Source of the DNA: Verrucomicrobiaceae bacterium UBA1938
Lineage (GTDB): Bacteria > Verrucomicrobiota > Verrucomicrobiia > Verrucomicrobiales > Verrucomicrobiaceae
NCBI GenBank assembly: GCA_002336895.1
Contig: DDFC01000011.1
Span: 189,475 to 253,474 of the forward strand
Direction of reading: 5' to 3'
DNA length: 64,000 nt
Below, piece after piece: positions 36,410 through 47,994 of this stretch. Within the stretch, counting starts at the first letter, position 1, and every line of letters begins with the position of its first letter. A program made the position numbers and the translations under genes. Below the pieces are notes generated by a model. That model did not search any database and was not told the DNA's origin. It saw only the letters and a list, made by a program, of their open reading frames with translations.

Positions 36410-37294
36410 ATGACTCCCGACTTTCCCTCCCGACTCGCCGGCATGCTGCAGGGCAGCTTCATCGCTGAATCCATCTCCCTGGGTGTGCACTGGATCTATG
36501 ACCCAAACATCATCGTGCAGCGGCATGGCCGGGTGACGGGTTACCTGGCTCCGGGTGCCAGCTCCTACCATCCGCACAAGCAGGCAGGTGCGCAGGGCCA
36601 TGCGGGAGATCAGGCGCTGCGGCTGCTGTCTTTCCTCCAACGCGAGAAGCGCTGGGATGCCACCGCTTTCCTCGCCGACTGGCAGGCCATGTGGCCAAGC
36701 TACAACGACTACGTGGACAAGGCCACCAAAGCCACTCTGGCCAATCTCCTGGCCGGAGCCAAGGCGGCCACGAGTGGTGCGGCATCCGATGAACTCGCAG
36801 GCCCTGCGCGCATCGCCCCGCTGATGGCCTTTCTCGCTGACAAGCCGGAGTCCGAAGCCGTCGCGGCAGCCATCGAGCAGACCGTCATCACCCACCGCTC
36901 ATCTGAGACCATTGAGTGCGCTGACTTTCTCGCCCGTGCCACACATCGCCTCCTGCATGGTGGCGAACTGCAGAGCGTCATTTCTGAAACAGCTCCCGCA
37001 TGGGCGCTGAAAGCTGCGGACTCAGCTACAGGTGCCGACGCCATCGGCCAGCTCGGCCGCGCCTGCCCCATCCCGCAGGCTCTTCCAGCCGTGCTATGGC
37101 TCGTTCGTCATCATGGAAACGATTTCGAGCAGGCCGTGATCGAAAACGCCATGGCCGGTGGCGACAACTGCGCCCGCGCGCTTGTTCTCGGCATGCTGCT
37201 AGGAGCGGCACATGGCATCGAGGCGATTCCTGCGGAATGGCGCGAGGGATTGCTGGCGAAGACGCAGTTGGAACGCGCGTGCGAAGGAAAATAA
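36410..37294 (+). CDS. ADP-ribosylglycohydrolase-family protein
   Basis: 294 aa from the ATG at 36410. The all-helical family pattern shows in M-L-Q-G-S-F-I-A-E-S at the N-terminus and the C-terminal metal-binding G-G-D-N-C-A-R-A-L. The N-terminal site has E-S where ARH enzymes often have G-D-A-L-G, so catalysis on ADP-ribose is not assured. Members remove ADP-ribose from proteins or hydrolyse related bonds. A GCGGACT/AGTCCGC hairpin follows the gene. Confidence 0.78.
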   Translation: MTPDFPSRLAGMLQGSFIAESISLGVHWIYDPNIIVQRHGRVTGYLAPGASSYHPHKQAGAQGHAGDQALRLLSFLQREKRWDATAFLADWQAMWPSYNDYVDKATKATLANLLAGAKAATSGAASDELAGPARIAPLMAFLADKPESEAVAAAIEQTVITHRSSETIECADFLARATHRLLHGGELQSVISETAPAWALKAADSATGADAIGQLGRACPIPQALPAVLWLVRHHGNDFEQAVIENAMAGGDNCARALVLGMLLGAAHGIEAIPAEWREGLLAKTQLERACEGK

Positions 37295-37305
37295 GCCCTT
37301 GGAGC

Positions 37306-37321
37306 GCGGACTTCAGTCCGC
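37306..37321. repeat. Short hairpin GCGGACT/AGTCCGC
   Basis: A 7-bp perfect stem with a 2-nt loop, 12 bp after the stop of the preceding gene. It has no T tract. The 37295-37458 gap between convergent genes also holds the hairpin at 37436-37453. Confidence 0.5.
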
Positions 37322-37435
37322 AGCACTCCGCCGAAGCACCAAGTTCTTAGCCACCCACCACTGCTCTCAACGTCGAACATCACCGTGCTTACACCACTCA
37401 AATAGACTAACACATCCTCAGCTTGAGCGACCTGC

Positions 37436-37453
37436 CGCGGAATAAATTCCGCG
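37436..37453. repeat. Short hairpin CGCGGAAT/ATTCCGCG
   Basis: An 8-bp perfect stem with an AA loop just beyond the stop of the leftward CYTH gene. It may act as a transcription end signal for that strand, without a clear U tract. Confidence 0.5.
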
Positions 37454-37458
37454 CTCCG

Positions 37459-37920
37459 CTACCACTCGCTGAACGGCACCGCGCTAAGATTTGAGTTCGT
37501 GTAGCGCATGTCGTGGCTGACTTCTTCACCAATCCACTCCGGCAGCGTGAAAGCGGTGTCTTCCGTTGGCAGCTCGATCTCCGCCACGATGAGCCCGTCA
37601 TTCGCGCCGTGAAAGACATCCACCTCCCAGATCATGCCATCATGCAGCACTTCGTGCCGTGTTTTGTCGATCAAAGGCTGATGGCACAGCAGCAGCAGAT
37701 CCTGCGCATGCTCCAGCGCGATGGGAAACTCGATCTCTGTGCGTGAGATGCCGGTGCGGCGGCTTTTCACGGTCATGAACGCCGCCTCTCCCACCACACG
37801 CACGCGCACCGTGCGGTCGGGATCGCGGGAGAGGTAGCCCTGGGCCATGCAGCGGCCCGGTCCGGTGGGCTGCCACCGGCCGGGCTTAAGGAGAAACTTG
37901 CGCTCAATCTCCGTGGCCAT
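37459..37920 (-). CDS. CYTH-domain (triphosphate tunnel) protein
   Basis: 153 aa from the ATG at 37920. The family-defining E-I-E-R-K-F-L start is at residues 4-10, followed by Y-L-S-R-D-P-D-R-T-V-R-V-R-V, S-R-T-E-I-E-F-P and W-E-V-D-V-F. Members hydrolyse inorganic tripolyphosphate, thiamine triphosphate or act as adenylate cyclase; small bacterial forms like this are usually triphosphatases. It follows the ROK gene by 7 bp on the same strand, so they are likely one operon. Confidence 0.87.
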   Translation of the reverse strand: MATEIERKFLLKPGRWQPTGPGRCMAQGYLSRDPDRTVRVRVVGEAAFMTVKSRRTGISRTEIEFPIALEHAQDLLLLCHQPLIDKTRHEVLHDGMIWEVDVFHGANDGLIVAEIELPTEDTAFTLPEWIGEEVSHDMRYTNSNLSAVPFSEW

Positions 37921-37927
37921 TCGTGCT

Positions 37928-38986
37928 TCAGGCCTCCTTGGAGGAATACAACGCCACGAGCGCGGCTCCGATGGACTGGGAGAGCTCTCCGAGAGTGGCG
38001 GGCACGATCTGGAGCTCGGCACGCTGTTTCGGGAAGAGGTAGGGCTGTGCTGCAGCGCGGATGCCACCGAGGTAGCGCTCGCGGAATTCCGGTGTGGTGC
38101 TGTCTGGGTCCACCAGACCACCGCCGATCACGACGATGCCGGGGTCCAGCGCCATGCAGAGATTAGCCACATGGATGCCGAGCGCGCGGGCCTGGATGTC
38201 AAAGATCTTCAATGCAAGCTCATCGCCCTTCTGCGCACGTCCGCGCAGGGAAAAGCCTTTGCTCCTCAGCGTCTCGTCGCTCTTGGCGAGTTCGTGATCG
38301 GGATACTTGGGCAGGAAGAACTCCAGGAACTGCGACAGGCCGGAGATGGTAGAGTAGGCCTCGATGCAGCCCCAGTCGCGGCCGCAGCCGCAGCGGAAGG
38401 CGGGCACTTCATCCAGCCCGTGGCCCAGCAGGTGGCGCGGGATGGGCATGTGCCCACCCTCCATGCCTGCGAGATGATCTCCGCTCAGCGGCAGGCCATT
38501 GGCATCCACATACGCAGCGCCCAGGCCGGAGCCGGGGGCCAGCAGGAGCACGGTGGCCTTGGAGTCACCACGTACGCGGGCGGCTTCACCCACACCACCG
38601 AAATCGCCGTCATTGCCCACATACAGCGGGATCTCGCGGCCTGCAGCCTTGGCGATGGCGGCGGAGTAGTCCGCGTGGAAATTCCAGCCGATGAAGCTGT
38701 CTGGCAGGTTGGAGGATTTTTCCAGCACACCATAGCGCTGGTAGGGCCCCGGCAGCGCCAGCCCCGCAGCCGCCACGCGATCCCAGGAGAGGCCGTTGTC
38801 TTTCAGAAAGCCTTCAGCCCCCTCCACCCAGCCCGCCACCACGGCGGCGGTGCCCGCCTGGGAATTCGTCGAGCTCTGGCGCAGGTGCGTGGAGACAGGC
38901 TCGCCATTGGCGAACACGCCGCCGGTCTTGGAAGTGGTGGCCCCGGAGTCGGTGCCGAGATAGATGTCGCGGGTAACAGTAGGCAT
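37928..38986 (-). CDS. ROK-family sugar kinase
   Basis: 352 aa. The start at 38986 puts the ATP-binding strand Y-L-G-T-D-S-G-A-T-T-S-K near the N-terminus. Other marks: L-Y-V-G-N-D-G-D (catalytic Asp region), G-S-G-L-G-A, the ROK zinc site C-G-C-G-R-D-W-G-C-I-E, and V-I-G-G-G. ROK kinases phosphorylate glucose, fructose or amino sugars; substrate unknown here. First gene of a leftward pair with the CYTH protein. Confidence 0.87.
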   Translation of the reverse strand: MPTVTRDIYLGTDSGATTSKTGGVFANGEPVSTHLRQSSTNSQAGTAAVVAGWVEGAEGFLKDNGLSWDRVAAAGLALPGPYQRYGVLEKSSNLPDSFIGWNFHADYSAAIAKAAGREIPLYVGNDGDFGGVGEAARVRGDSKATVLLLAPGSGLGAAYVDANGLPLSGDHLAGMEGGHMPIPRHLLGHGLDEVPAFRCGCGRDWGCIEAYSTISGLSQFLEFFLPKYPDHELAKSDETLRSKGFSLRGRAQKGDELALKIFDIQARALGIHVANLCMALDPGIVVIGGGLVDPDSTTPEFRERYLGGIRAAAQPYLFPKQRAELQIVPATLGELSQSIGAALVALYSSKEA

Positions 38987-39103
38987 ATCAGGGCCGCGAT
39001 ATTGGAGAGAGAATGCCCGGTGGTCGAGCAGAATGAGCGGGAATGGGCGGGAGGGTAATCCGATAGGCAAATGGCTGATCAAATCGACGACTCAGACTGC
39101 AAC

Positions 39104-39517
39104 TCAATCCAGCCAATTTTCCACCCGCAATCCCGGCACCTTTTGGAAATCGACCAGATTGCGAGAAAGCAAAAGCACATCGTGAGCGAGGGCAAGGCTG
39201 GCGATCCGCAGATCCATGGTGCCGATGCGTACGCGCTGGAAGTGCAGAGTATCAAAGGTGTCCTGCGCCGCTTGCGTCCAGGGTAGAAACCGCCACTTGG
39301 CCAGCTTGAGCAGCCCATTGAGAAAAAGGTCATAATGCACTGACAGTCGATCCTTGTCGGCAGCTATCTGGGCCAGCCGCCCACGCAGGACTTCTTCGGC
39401 GGTCATGACTGTGAGCCAGGGCTGTTCACCACGCATCAGAAGGCGCTCACGGAGAAGAGCACCCGCCGGAGAGCCACGATCCAGTTCTGAATAGTGGTTG
39501 GTATCAAGAATGACCAT
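39104..39517 (-). CDS. PIN-domain ribonuclease toxin (VapC type)
   Basis: 137 aa. N-terminal V-I-L-D-T-N-H with the first acidic ligand D5, a mid acidic T-A-E-E-V-L, and a C-terminal D-L-R-I-A-S-L-A and S-R-N-L-V-D-F supply the PIN site. Toxins of this class cleave RNA. It overlaps the upstream antitoxin-like gene (39504-39731) by 14 bp, the standard order of antitoxin then toxin. It is the last of three leftward genes. Confidence 0.85.
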   Translation of the reverse strand: MVILDTNHYSELDRGSPAGALLRERLLMRGEQPWLTVMTAEEVLRGRLAQIAADKDRLSVHYDLFLNGLLKLAKWRFLPWTQAAQDTFDTLHFQRVRIGTMDLRIASLALAHDVLLLSRNLVDFQKVPGLRVENWLD

Positions 39518-39731
39518 CGCGGCGGTCCATCTCCTCCAGCGACTGGCGGTTCACATCCTGCCGCCATTGCTCGCCTAATTTCATGGCATCGTCGTAGTCG
39601 GGGTTGTCCTTCGCCCAGCCAAAGGTGCTCAGCCAGCTCTCGTCCGTGGCATCCGTGTTGACGACCTCCGCCAACGACTCCTCCAGCAGCCTTTTCGGCG
39701 GCTCGGTGATGGTGGCGATCTGCGGATTCAT
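39504..39731 (-). CDS. Antitoxin-like partner of the PIN toxin
   Basis: 75 aa from the ATG at 39731 (M-N-P-Q-I-A-T-I-T-E-P-P-K-R-L). Short, charged, with a C-terminal acidic/basic helix (W-R-Q-D-V-N-R-Q-S-L-E-E-M-D-R). No named family, but the position directly before and overlapping the PIN gene supports the antitoxin role. Confidence 0.65.
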   Translation of the reverse strand: MNPQIATITEPPKRLLEESLAEVVNTDATDESWLSTFGWAKDNPDYDDAMKLGEQWRQDVNRQSLEEMDRRDGHS

Positions 39732-39782
39732 GAGTGCAAGAATACCTTTACCCGAGCATGTTGGCAATGCCGAATCGGCTGC

Positions 39783-40010
39783 TCAGTCAGTCCGCTCTCC
39801 TTCACGTAATTCCTTCATCCACTCGGCCGTGTCGCGTGGTGGGCGACCACCCTTCAATGCAAAACCGATCATTGCCCGTGCTCCTAATGGGCGTTCGGAG
39901 AATGGCATCCTTTGAGGTGCCTGCTGACTGTCCAGCCACGCCAGCAGTCTGGCAGCAAGCCGCTCATCGAGGACAGAAACGCGTTGGATGGCAAGATCAA
40001 CCGTGCTCAT
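39783..40010 (-). CDS. Second small antitoxin-like protein
   Basis: 75 aa, with a helical V-L-D-E-R-L-A-A-R-L-L-A-W-L-D-S segment similar in style to antitoxins that precede PIN toxins, then a basic C-terminus. Encoded 51 bp upstream of the first antitoxin gene on the same strand; no toxin of its own is next to it. It may be an orphan whose toxin was lost, or a third component. Confidence 0.5.
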   Translation of the reverse strand: MSTVDLAIQRVSVLDERLAARLLAWLDSQQAPQRMPFSERPLGARAMIGFALKGGRPPRDTAEWMKELREGERTD

Positions 40011-40213
40011 GGTTGGAAATTAGACCAGCCCGCACCGAAGAGCAAGGGATGGATCAAGAGGGCAGATCCCGCCTTTCAGCCACAAGGAGCCAAGCACACA
40101 CGCATCTGATCACTACTGCAAAGGCAATCACAAACTCCCGCATCTCAACGCCATGGAACAAGGCAGCCTCAAAATGCTTGGCATTTTTCCTCCTGAGTTC
40201 CATTCATTGGCGT

Positions 40214-41233
40214 ATGTCCCCAGTCATAACGCCAAAACTGTGTGAAGCGTGTGATTTATCTCCCGCAACAGTTACCGAGCCATGTGATGATGAGTCTCGG
40301 CCCTATCGGCTGTGCTCGGGCTGCCAGCACCGGCTTGCGATGCGCTCGCTCAGACCTGCGGAGTGGTATCGCCTCGCGCTTCAGCACTGCCCACACAACT
40401 TCTCCCTACACGACGATTTCTATCTTGATGATGGCACGGCAGATCAGCCCAAAGAGGAAGTTGTGGATGCGCATTTGTTTCCAGCCCCCAATCTGAATGA
40501 AAAAGCGGCAGACTTGGAAGGTCTGTGGGAGTTCACATTGACCCGCCACGCTCTGAACGAAGCTATTTACCAAGCCTGGAGACGTCATCCCCAGGTTTCT
40601 GCGCTCGCACTGCTAACTCAATGCTACGAAGCAGCGAGGAACACTCATATAAAATCAACCATCCTGAATCTCTGCTCTCATTGTTTGGGTGCCGCGTCTC
40701 CTGACCTTGTGCGCCGTGCATGGCGTGACTACCCCGAAAGCATGTACTTCGGAGCTTTAGCCAAGGCATCAGTTGCCTGCCTCCCCCCAGAGGAAGGGTT
40801 CAATAGATGCTTTGATGCATTCAAGCCACTGCCTCTCAAAGAGCAGCGCCGCCGCATGATGTACCTATACGAGTTCAAGAACTCTCAAATGCTCGACTGG
40901 ATCGAAACACACATAGAACCGCCCATCACTGACGATTGGGGCAGACTGGCCTCACAATCTGGCATCACGTGGTCGCGGGTGACGAAATGGCTGGAGTCCG
41001 GCCGTCCTATGAGCCTCGTGGCTTTGGACACATTGAGCGGAGTGGTTAGAGCTGCTGAGGAGCGGCGATGGAAGAGGCATGTCCCAATCGAAGACCTTCC
41101 TTCCAGGGAGGAAGCGGAACGCTGCCTGCGCGCCTATGAGGCCACAGATGCAGCACCACGAATTCAGTATTCGATCAATCACATTCTAGAGTGCTTTCAT
41201 CTTCTCAGTCCTCAGAGTGAGCGGGCTGATTAA
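40214..41233 (+). CDS. Hypothetical protein with N-terminal zinc-finger-like cysteines
   Basis: 339 aa from the ATG at 40214; the frame is open further upstream but overlaps the antitoxin gene on the other strand and is rejected. Residues 9-40 contain paired cysteines (C-E-A-C, then C-S-G-C) that could bind zinc. The rest is soluble and mainly helical, with many Trp/Arg pairs. No family recognised. Its lower GC and irregular codon use differ from the neighbouring ileS, suggesting acquired DNA. Confidence 0.55.
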   Translation: MSPVITPKLCEACDLSPATVTEPCDDESRPYRLCSGCQHRLAMRSLRPAEWYRLALQHCPHNFSLHDDFYLDDGTADQPKEEVVDAHLFPAPNLNEKAADLEGLWEFTLTRHALNEAIYQAWRRHPQVSALALLTQCYEAARNTHIKSTILNLCSHCLGAASPDLVRRAWRDYPESMYFGALAKASVACLPPEEGFNRCFDAFKPLPLKEQRRRMMYLYEFKNSQMLDWIETHIEPPITDDWGRLASQSGITWSRVTKWLESGRPMSLVALDTLSGVVRAAEERRWKRHVPIEDLPSREEAERCLRAYEATDAAPRIQYSINHILECFHLLSPQSERAD

Positions 41234-41319
41234 CCCTGTGAAAAAGACAAACCCTTCTCAGATAAAACGAGCCATTACAAGTGGCTGCCCCGCCTATCCA
41301 AGTCTCATTTTTACTATTT

Positions 41320-41685
41320 ATGGAATCTCCGTATCAGCTCTTCAAGGAACACTGCGGGCCGAAATTCGATAAGTTCATGGCAGGCATTCATGTGAATCGC
41401 CAAGGAGAGGTGGAACTGAAATTCTGGCAGGAGAAACTGCTCACATCATTTCTCTCGACACACACCGTGCTAAACCTGAACAGAGACAAACTCCTTTCAC
41501 TCATCCGTGATGGCACCGAAATGCTTTACAAATGTCCGGAGAACCAGTGTTGGGGTGACGTGCACTATGACCGAAAGGCCAAGGAATGGGGATGTGGCGA
41601 GTGCGGAACGGCATGGAAATCAGTCGCCTCGCTTCAGGATGCGATTCATGAAGCAGAGGTCGGACGAGTTGTCTCAGCGAAGTAA
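41320..41685 (+). CDS. Small zinc-ribbon-like hypothetical protein
   Basis: 121 aa from the ATG at 41320 (a GTG at 41281 would add 13 residues). The C-terminal half has C-P-E-N-Q-C-W-G and W-G-C-G-E-C-G, which may bind one zinc. Lower in GC than surrounding core genes, like the gene before it (86 bp upstream), so the two could be one acquired unit. Function unknown. Confidence 0.5.
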   Translation: MESPYQLFKEHCGPKFDKFMAGIHVNRQGEVELKFWQEKLLTSFLSTHTVLNLNRDKLLSLIRDGTEMLYKCPENQCWGDVHYDRKAKEWGCGECGTAWKSVASLQDAIHEAEVGRVVSAK

Positions 41686-41778
41686 ACAACCAGAAGTATC
41701 GAGAAAGCAGGTTCTCCACTCCATGAAAATCCAGGAGCAGGAGAACACTTGTTCCGTCGAAATATGCTTACTCAGACC

Positions 41779-44526
<2,748 letters not shown>

Positions 44527-44710
44527 GATTCGGAAAAAGGAGCGCGGAGCCTAGCAAGATGGGGGCGTGTGGCAAGGAGGGAGAAGGGGCTGGCGGGCGA
44601 CTTTGCAGCCCCAGGCACGCTCCTGCCTCCTGAGGGCAGAAAGCGTGAGAATGGATATTTTCAGGTGCCGAGCGGAGTACCTGAGTAAGCTGACGACTCA
44701 AACTACCACC

Positions 44711-45499
44711 ATGCGCCGCACGTTTCTCCTTCATCTGCTCTCTGTCCTCATCACCACCGGCGCTGTGGCGCAGGACGCTGCGCTGCCAGCGAAGGACAAG
44801 TTTTTCCTCTTCCTGCTGGTGGGCCAGTCCAACATGGCGGGCCGTGGCGTGGTGGAGGAGCAGGACAAGGTGGTAAACCCTAATGTGCTGATGCTGAGCA
44901 AGGAGGGCAAGTGGGTGCCTGCGATGGACCCGATGCACTTTGACAAACCGGCGGCGGGCGTGGGCCTGGGCAAGACCTTTGGGCAGATCATCGCCAAGGC
45001 GAACCCGGGGGTGACGATCGGTCTGATCCCGTGCGCGGTGGGCGGGTCGCCCATCGACACCTGGAAGCCGGGGGTGTACTACCCCGCGACGAAGAGCCAC
45101 CCGTGGGATGACATGGTGAAGCGGGTGGAAACGGCGCTGCCTGCGGGCACGCTGAAGGGCATCCTGTGGCATCAGGGAGAAAGCGACAGCAGCACGGGGC
45201 TGGCGGAGAACTACAAGCCCAAGCTGGAGGATCTGGTGCAGCGCCTGCGCACGCTGGTGAAATCTCCGGAAGCACCCTTCATCGCGGGGCAGATGGGGAT
45301 GTTTGACGGCGTGCCGTGGAATCCGGAAAAGGGACTGGTGGACAAGGCGACGCGTGATCTGGCCAAGGAGGTGCCTCACATGGCCTTTGTCACAGCAGAG
45401 GGTCTGAACCACAAAGGTGACAAGGTGCACTTTGATTCCGCAGCGTACCGTGAACTGGGCAAACGCTACGCAGCAGCGTATCTGAAGCTGACAAAGTGA
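44711..45499 (+). CDS. Secreted SGNH/sialate O-acetylesterase-like protein
   Basis: 262 aa from the ATG at 44711, which begins a signal peptide (RRTFLLHLLSVLITTGAVAQ). The hydrolase core has V-G-Q-S-N-M-A-G-R-G (nucleophile Ser), I-L-W-H-Q-G-E-S-D (block III His/Gln) and a C-terminal D-K-V-H-F-D with the catalytic Asp-x-x-His. The family removes acetyl groups from sugars, including hemicellulose and sialic acid. It is close to other secreted hydrolases but not clearly cotranscribed with them. Confidence 0.85.
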   Translation: MRRTFLLHLLSVLITTGAVAQDAALPAKDKFFLFLLVGQSNMAGRGVVEEQDKVVNPNVLMLSKEGKWVPAMDPMHFDKPAAGVGLGKTFGQIIAKANPGVTIGLIPCAVGGSPIDTWKPGVYYPATKSHPWDDMVKRVETALPAGTLKGILWHQGESDSSTGLAENYKPKLEDLVQRLRTLVKSPEAPFIAGQMGMFDGVPWNPEKGLVDKATRDLAKEVPHMAFVTAEGLNHKGDKVHFDSAAYRELGKRYAAAYLKLTK

Positions 45500-45579
45500 G
45501 CCCGTAGGGGCGGGAGGTCACAAAAGGAGGCGAAGTGGGCACAATAAGCACCGCATGAAGTGCCGTATTCCCACGCATC

Positions 45580-47679
45580 ATGATGCGCACCTTTCTTCCA
45601 CTGCTGGCTTTGTCGTTCACGACCTCCCTCCATGCTGAATTCAAGGCAGGGGCGGCGATCATCGACATCACACCGCCAAAGCTGCCGGTGCTGGTGAATG
45701 GCGGCATGCTGAGCCGCTATGTGGACAAGATCAACACGCGGGTGAATGCGCGTGCGATTGTGGTCGCGGATGGGAAAGAGCAGATCGCCATCGTGGTGGC
45801 AGACAGCTGCATGATGAGCCGCGAGGTGCTGGATGATGCCAAGAAGATGGCTGCGGCCAAGACGGGCATCCCGGCGGATCACATGCTGATCTCCGCCACG
45901 CATGCGCACTCGGCACCGGCATCGATGGGCTGCCTGGGCACGGATGCCGACCCGAGCTACACGCCCTTTTTGAAAGAAAAGCTGGTGGAGGCGATCGCCA
46001 CGGCACAGTCAAAAATGGTGCCATCTTGTGTCGGATTTGGCAAATCGGACGCGGCGGAGTTCACCGCGCTGCGGCAGTGGATTCGCCGCCCGGACCGGCT
46101 GGCGGAGGACCCCTTTGGCAACAAGTCGGTGCGGGCCAACATGCATGCGGGCCGGAACTGGGATGACGTGACCGGCGAGTCCGGACCGGAGGACCCGGAC
46201 CTGACGCTGATCTCGATCCAGACCAAGGAGGGCAAGCCGCTGGCGGTGCTGGCGAATTTCTCGATGCACTACTTTGGGGACAAGGACATCAGCGCGGACT
46301 ACTTTGGTCTCTTCTCAGACGGGCTGGCGAAGCGGATCGATCCTGAGGGGAAGATGGTGGGGATCATGTCGCACGGGTGCAGCGGAGACATCTACCGGGT
46401 GGACTACAAGGTGCCGGAGAAGGACAGGCCGAAGCCGACCATCGATGAATACACGAGCGGGCTGCTGGACATCGCGCAGAAGGCGTATGCGCAGATCAAG
46501 TACAGCGTGCCGGAGACGGTGGCGATGGCGGAGACGCGGATGACGCTGAAGTATCGCACGCCGGACAAGCAGCGGCTGGAGTGGGCGCAGCGTGTGGTGG
46601 CTGAGATGGGGGACCGGCTGGCGAAGACGCCGACGGAGGTGTATGCGAGGGAGCAGATTCTTTTGAATGAGCGGCAGCAGACGGAGATCGTGGTGCAGGG
46701 CTTGAGGATCGGCGAGATCGGGATCGCGACAACGCCGAACGAGACGTACGCGATCACGGGGCTGAAGATCAAGGCGGCGAGCCCGCTGAAGGACACGATG
46801 GTGATCGAGCTGGCGAATGGCGGGGACGGCTACATCCCGCCGCCGGAGATGCATGCGTGGGGCGGCTACAACACGTGGGCGGCGAGGTCTGCGGGGCTGG
46901 AGGTGAATGCGGAGCCGAAGATCGGAGCGGCGGCAATCGCTGCGCTGGAGCGTGTGAGCGGCAAGCCGCGCCGTGAATGGAAGCTGAGCGAAGGGGCTGC
47001 AACGAAGGCGGTGCTGGCCCTGAAGCCTGCGGCGTACTGGAGGCTGAATGAGTTTGCGGGGCCGGTGGCGGCGGATGCGAGCACGCATGGGCATGATGCC
47101 ACGTATGAGCGGGATGTGGCCTACTATCTCGATGGTCCGCATGCGGCGGCCTTTTGCGCCGGAGGCGAGGTGAACCGCGCACCGCATCTGGTGGGGGCAC
47201 GCATCCGCTCGCGCTTTGTGGAGCTGGGAGATCAGTACAGTGTTTCCTTCTGGTGCTGGAACGGGATGCCGAATGAGGCACGCGATACCAGCGGCTGGTT
47301 GTTTTCACGCGGGCATGATCACGCGCTGAATCTGCTGGGAGATCACCTGGGCGTGGGTGGCAAGAGCGGCAACACGGGCAGGCTGGTCTTTTTCAGCGGT
47401 GCGGATGACAAGGCGGCCGTGGCAGGAAAGACGGAGCTGCCGCGCTGGCAGTGGCAGCATGTGGTGCTGGTGCGCGATGGCAAGAAGGTGCGCGTGTATC
47501 TGAACGGAGCGCTGGAGCTGGAGACTGAAGCCAGCGCAGGTGCTGCGATGCGGCCTGCGGATTTCTTCTTTGGCGGACGCTGTGACAATGAGTCGAGCTG
47601 GGAAGGGCGGCTGGATGAGGTGGCTGTTTTTGACCGGGCGCTGGGGGCGAAGGAGATCGGGAAGCTGGGAGTGAAGTGA
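45580..47679 (+). CDS. Neutral/alkaline ceramidase-like protein with LamG domain
   Basis: 699 aa with a signal peptide ending near TSLHA. Residues about 20-450 resemble neutral ceramidases: A-G-A-A-I-I-D-I-T-P-P near the start, S-A-T-H-A-H-S-A-P (zinc ligands), a C-S-G-D-I-Y segment with the possible catalytic Ser, and P-N-E-T-Y-A. The C-terminal 200 residues form a LamG/concanavalin-like domain (Y-W-R-L-N-E-F-A-G ... F-F-F-G-G-R). Ceramidase activity is not proven; related planctomycete/verrucomicrobial proteins have unknown substrates. Confidence 0.8.
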   Translation: MMRTFLPLLALSFTTSLHAEFKAGAAIIDITPPKLPVLVNGGMLSRYVDKINTRVNARAIVVADGKEQIAIVVADSCMMSREVLDDAKKMAAAKTGIPADHMLISATHAHSAPASMGCLGTDADPSYTPFLKEKLVEAIATAQSKMVPSCVGFGKSDAAEFTALRQWIRRPDRLAEDPFGNKSVRANMHAGRNWDDVTGESGPEDPDLTLISIQTKEGKPLAVLANFSMHYFGDKDISADYFGLFSDGLAKRIDPEGKMVGIMSHGCSGDIYRVDYKVPEKDRPKPTIDEYTSGLLDIAQKAYAQIKYSVPETVAMAETRMTLKYRTPDKQRLEWAQRVVAEMGDRLAKTPTEVYAREQILLNERQQTEIVVQGLRIGEIGIATTPNETYAITGLKIKAASPLKDTMVIELANGGDGYIPPPEMHAWGGYNTWAARSAGLEVNAEPKIGAAAIAALERVSGKPRREWKLSEGAATKAVLALKPAAYWRLNEFAGPVAADASTHGHDATYERDVAYYLDGPHAAAFCAGGEVNRAPHLVGARIRSRFVELGDQYSVSFWCWNGMPNEARDTSGWLFSRGHDHALNLLGDHLGVGGKSGNTGRLVFFSGADDKAAVAGKTELPRWQWQHVVLVRDGKKVRVYLNGALELETEASAGAAMRPADFFFGGRCDNESSWEGRLDEVAVFDRALGAKEIGKLGVK

Positions 47680-47994
47680 GGGAGAGGCCGGAGCCCGGCA
47701 TTGCCTGCGTGATCCGTAGGATGGGTGTGGCGAAAGCCCGCCCGTCCATCAGCGTACGGCAGACAGTGTGGGGTACGGTTATCCTCGTGGTCGGGCGGTT
47801 TGGCGGAGAGGCGCTTGTGCGTGAAGAATGTTCTGCCCGCCAAACACACCCAACCTACCGCCCAGAAGCCCCGCTGTGCTATCCAGAGCTTGCCGCATCG
47901 TTTGCCCCGCAAACCACCTGTCGATGAGGGAGGGCATTTTGGGGCCGCATGTGGCTTGAGTTCTGGCCGGGCCTGCCGCACCTGTGGCGTGCTC
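47680..47994. repeat. Intergenic inverted-repeat element
   Basis: The 315-bp gap holds a nearly inverted pair: GTAGGATGGGTGTGGCG (47716-47732) and its imperfect complement at 47839-47858, enclosing GC-rich sequence. It resembles mobile intergenic elements but has no open reading frame of note. No promoter for the esterase was defined. Confidence 0.45.

Noticed and set aside
44527..44710. T-box leader upstream of ileS
   Set aside because: No specifier loop, T-box sequence or terminator/antiterminator could be found; the region is short and GC-rich.
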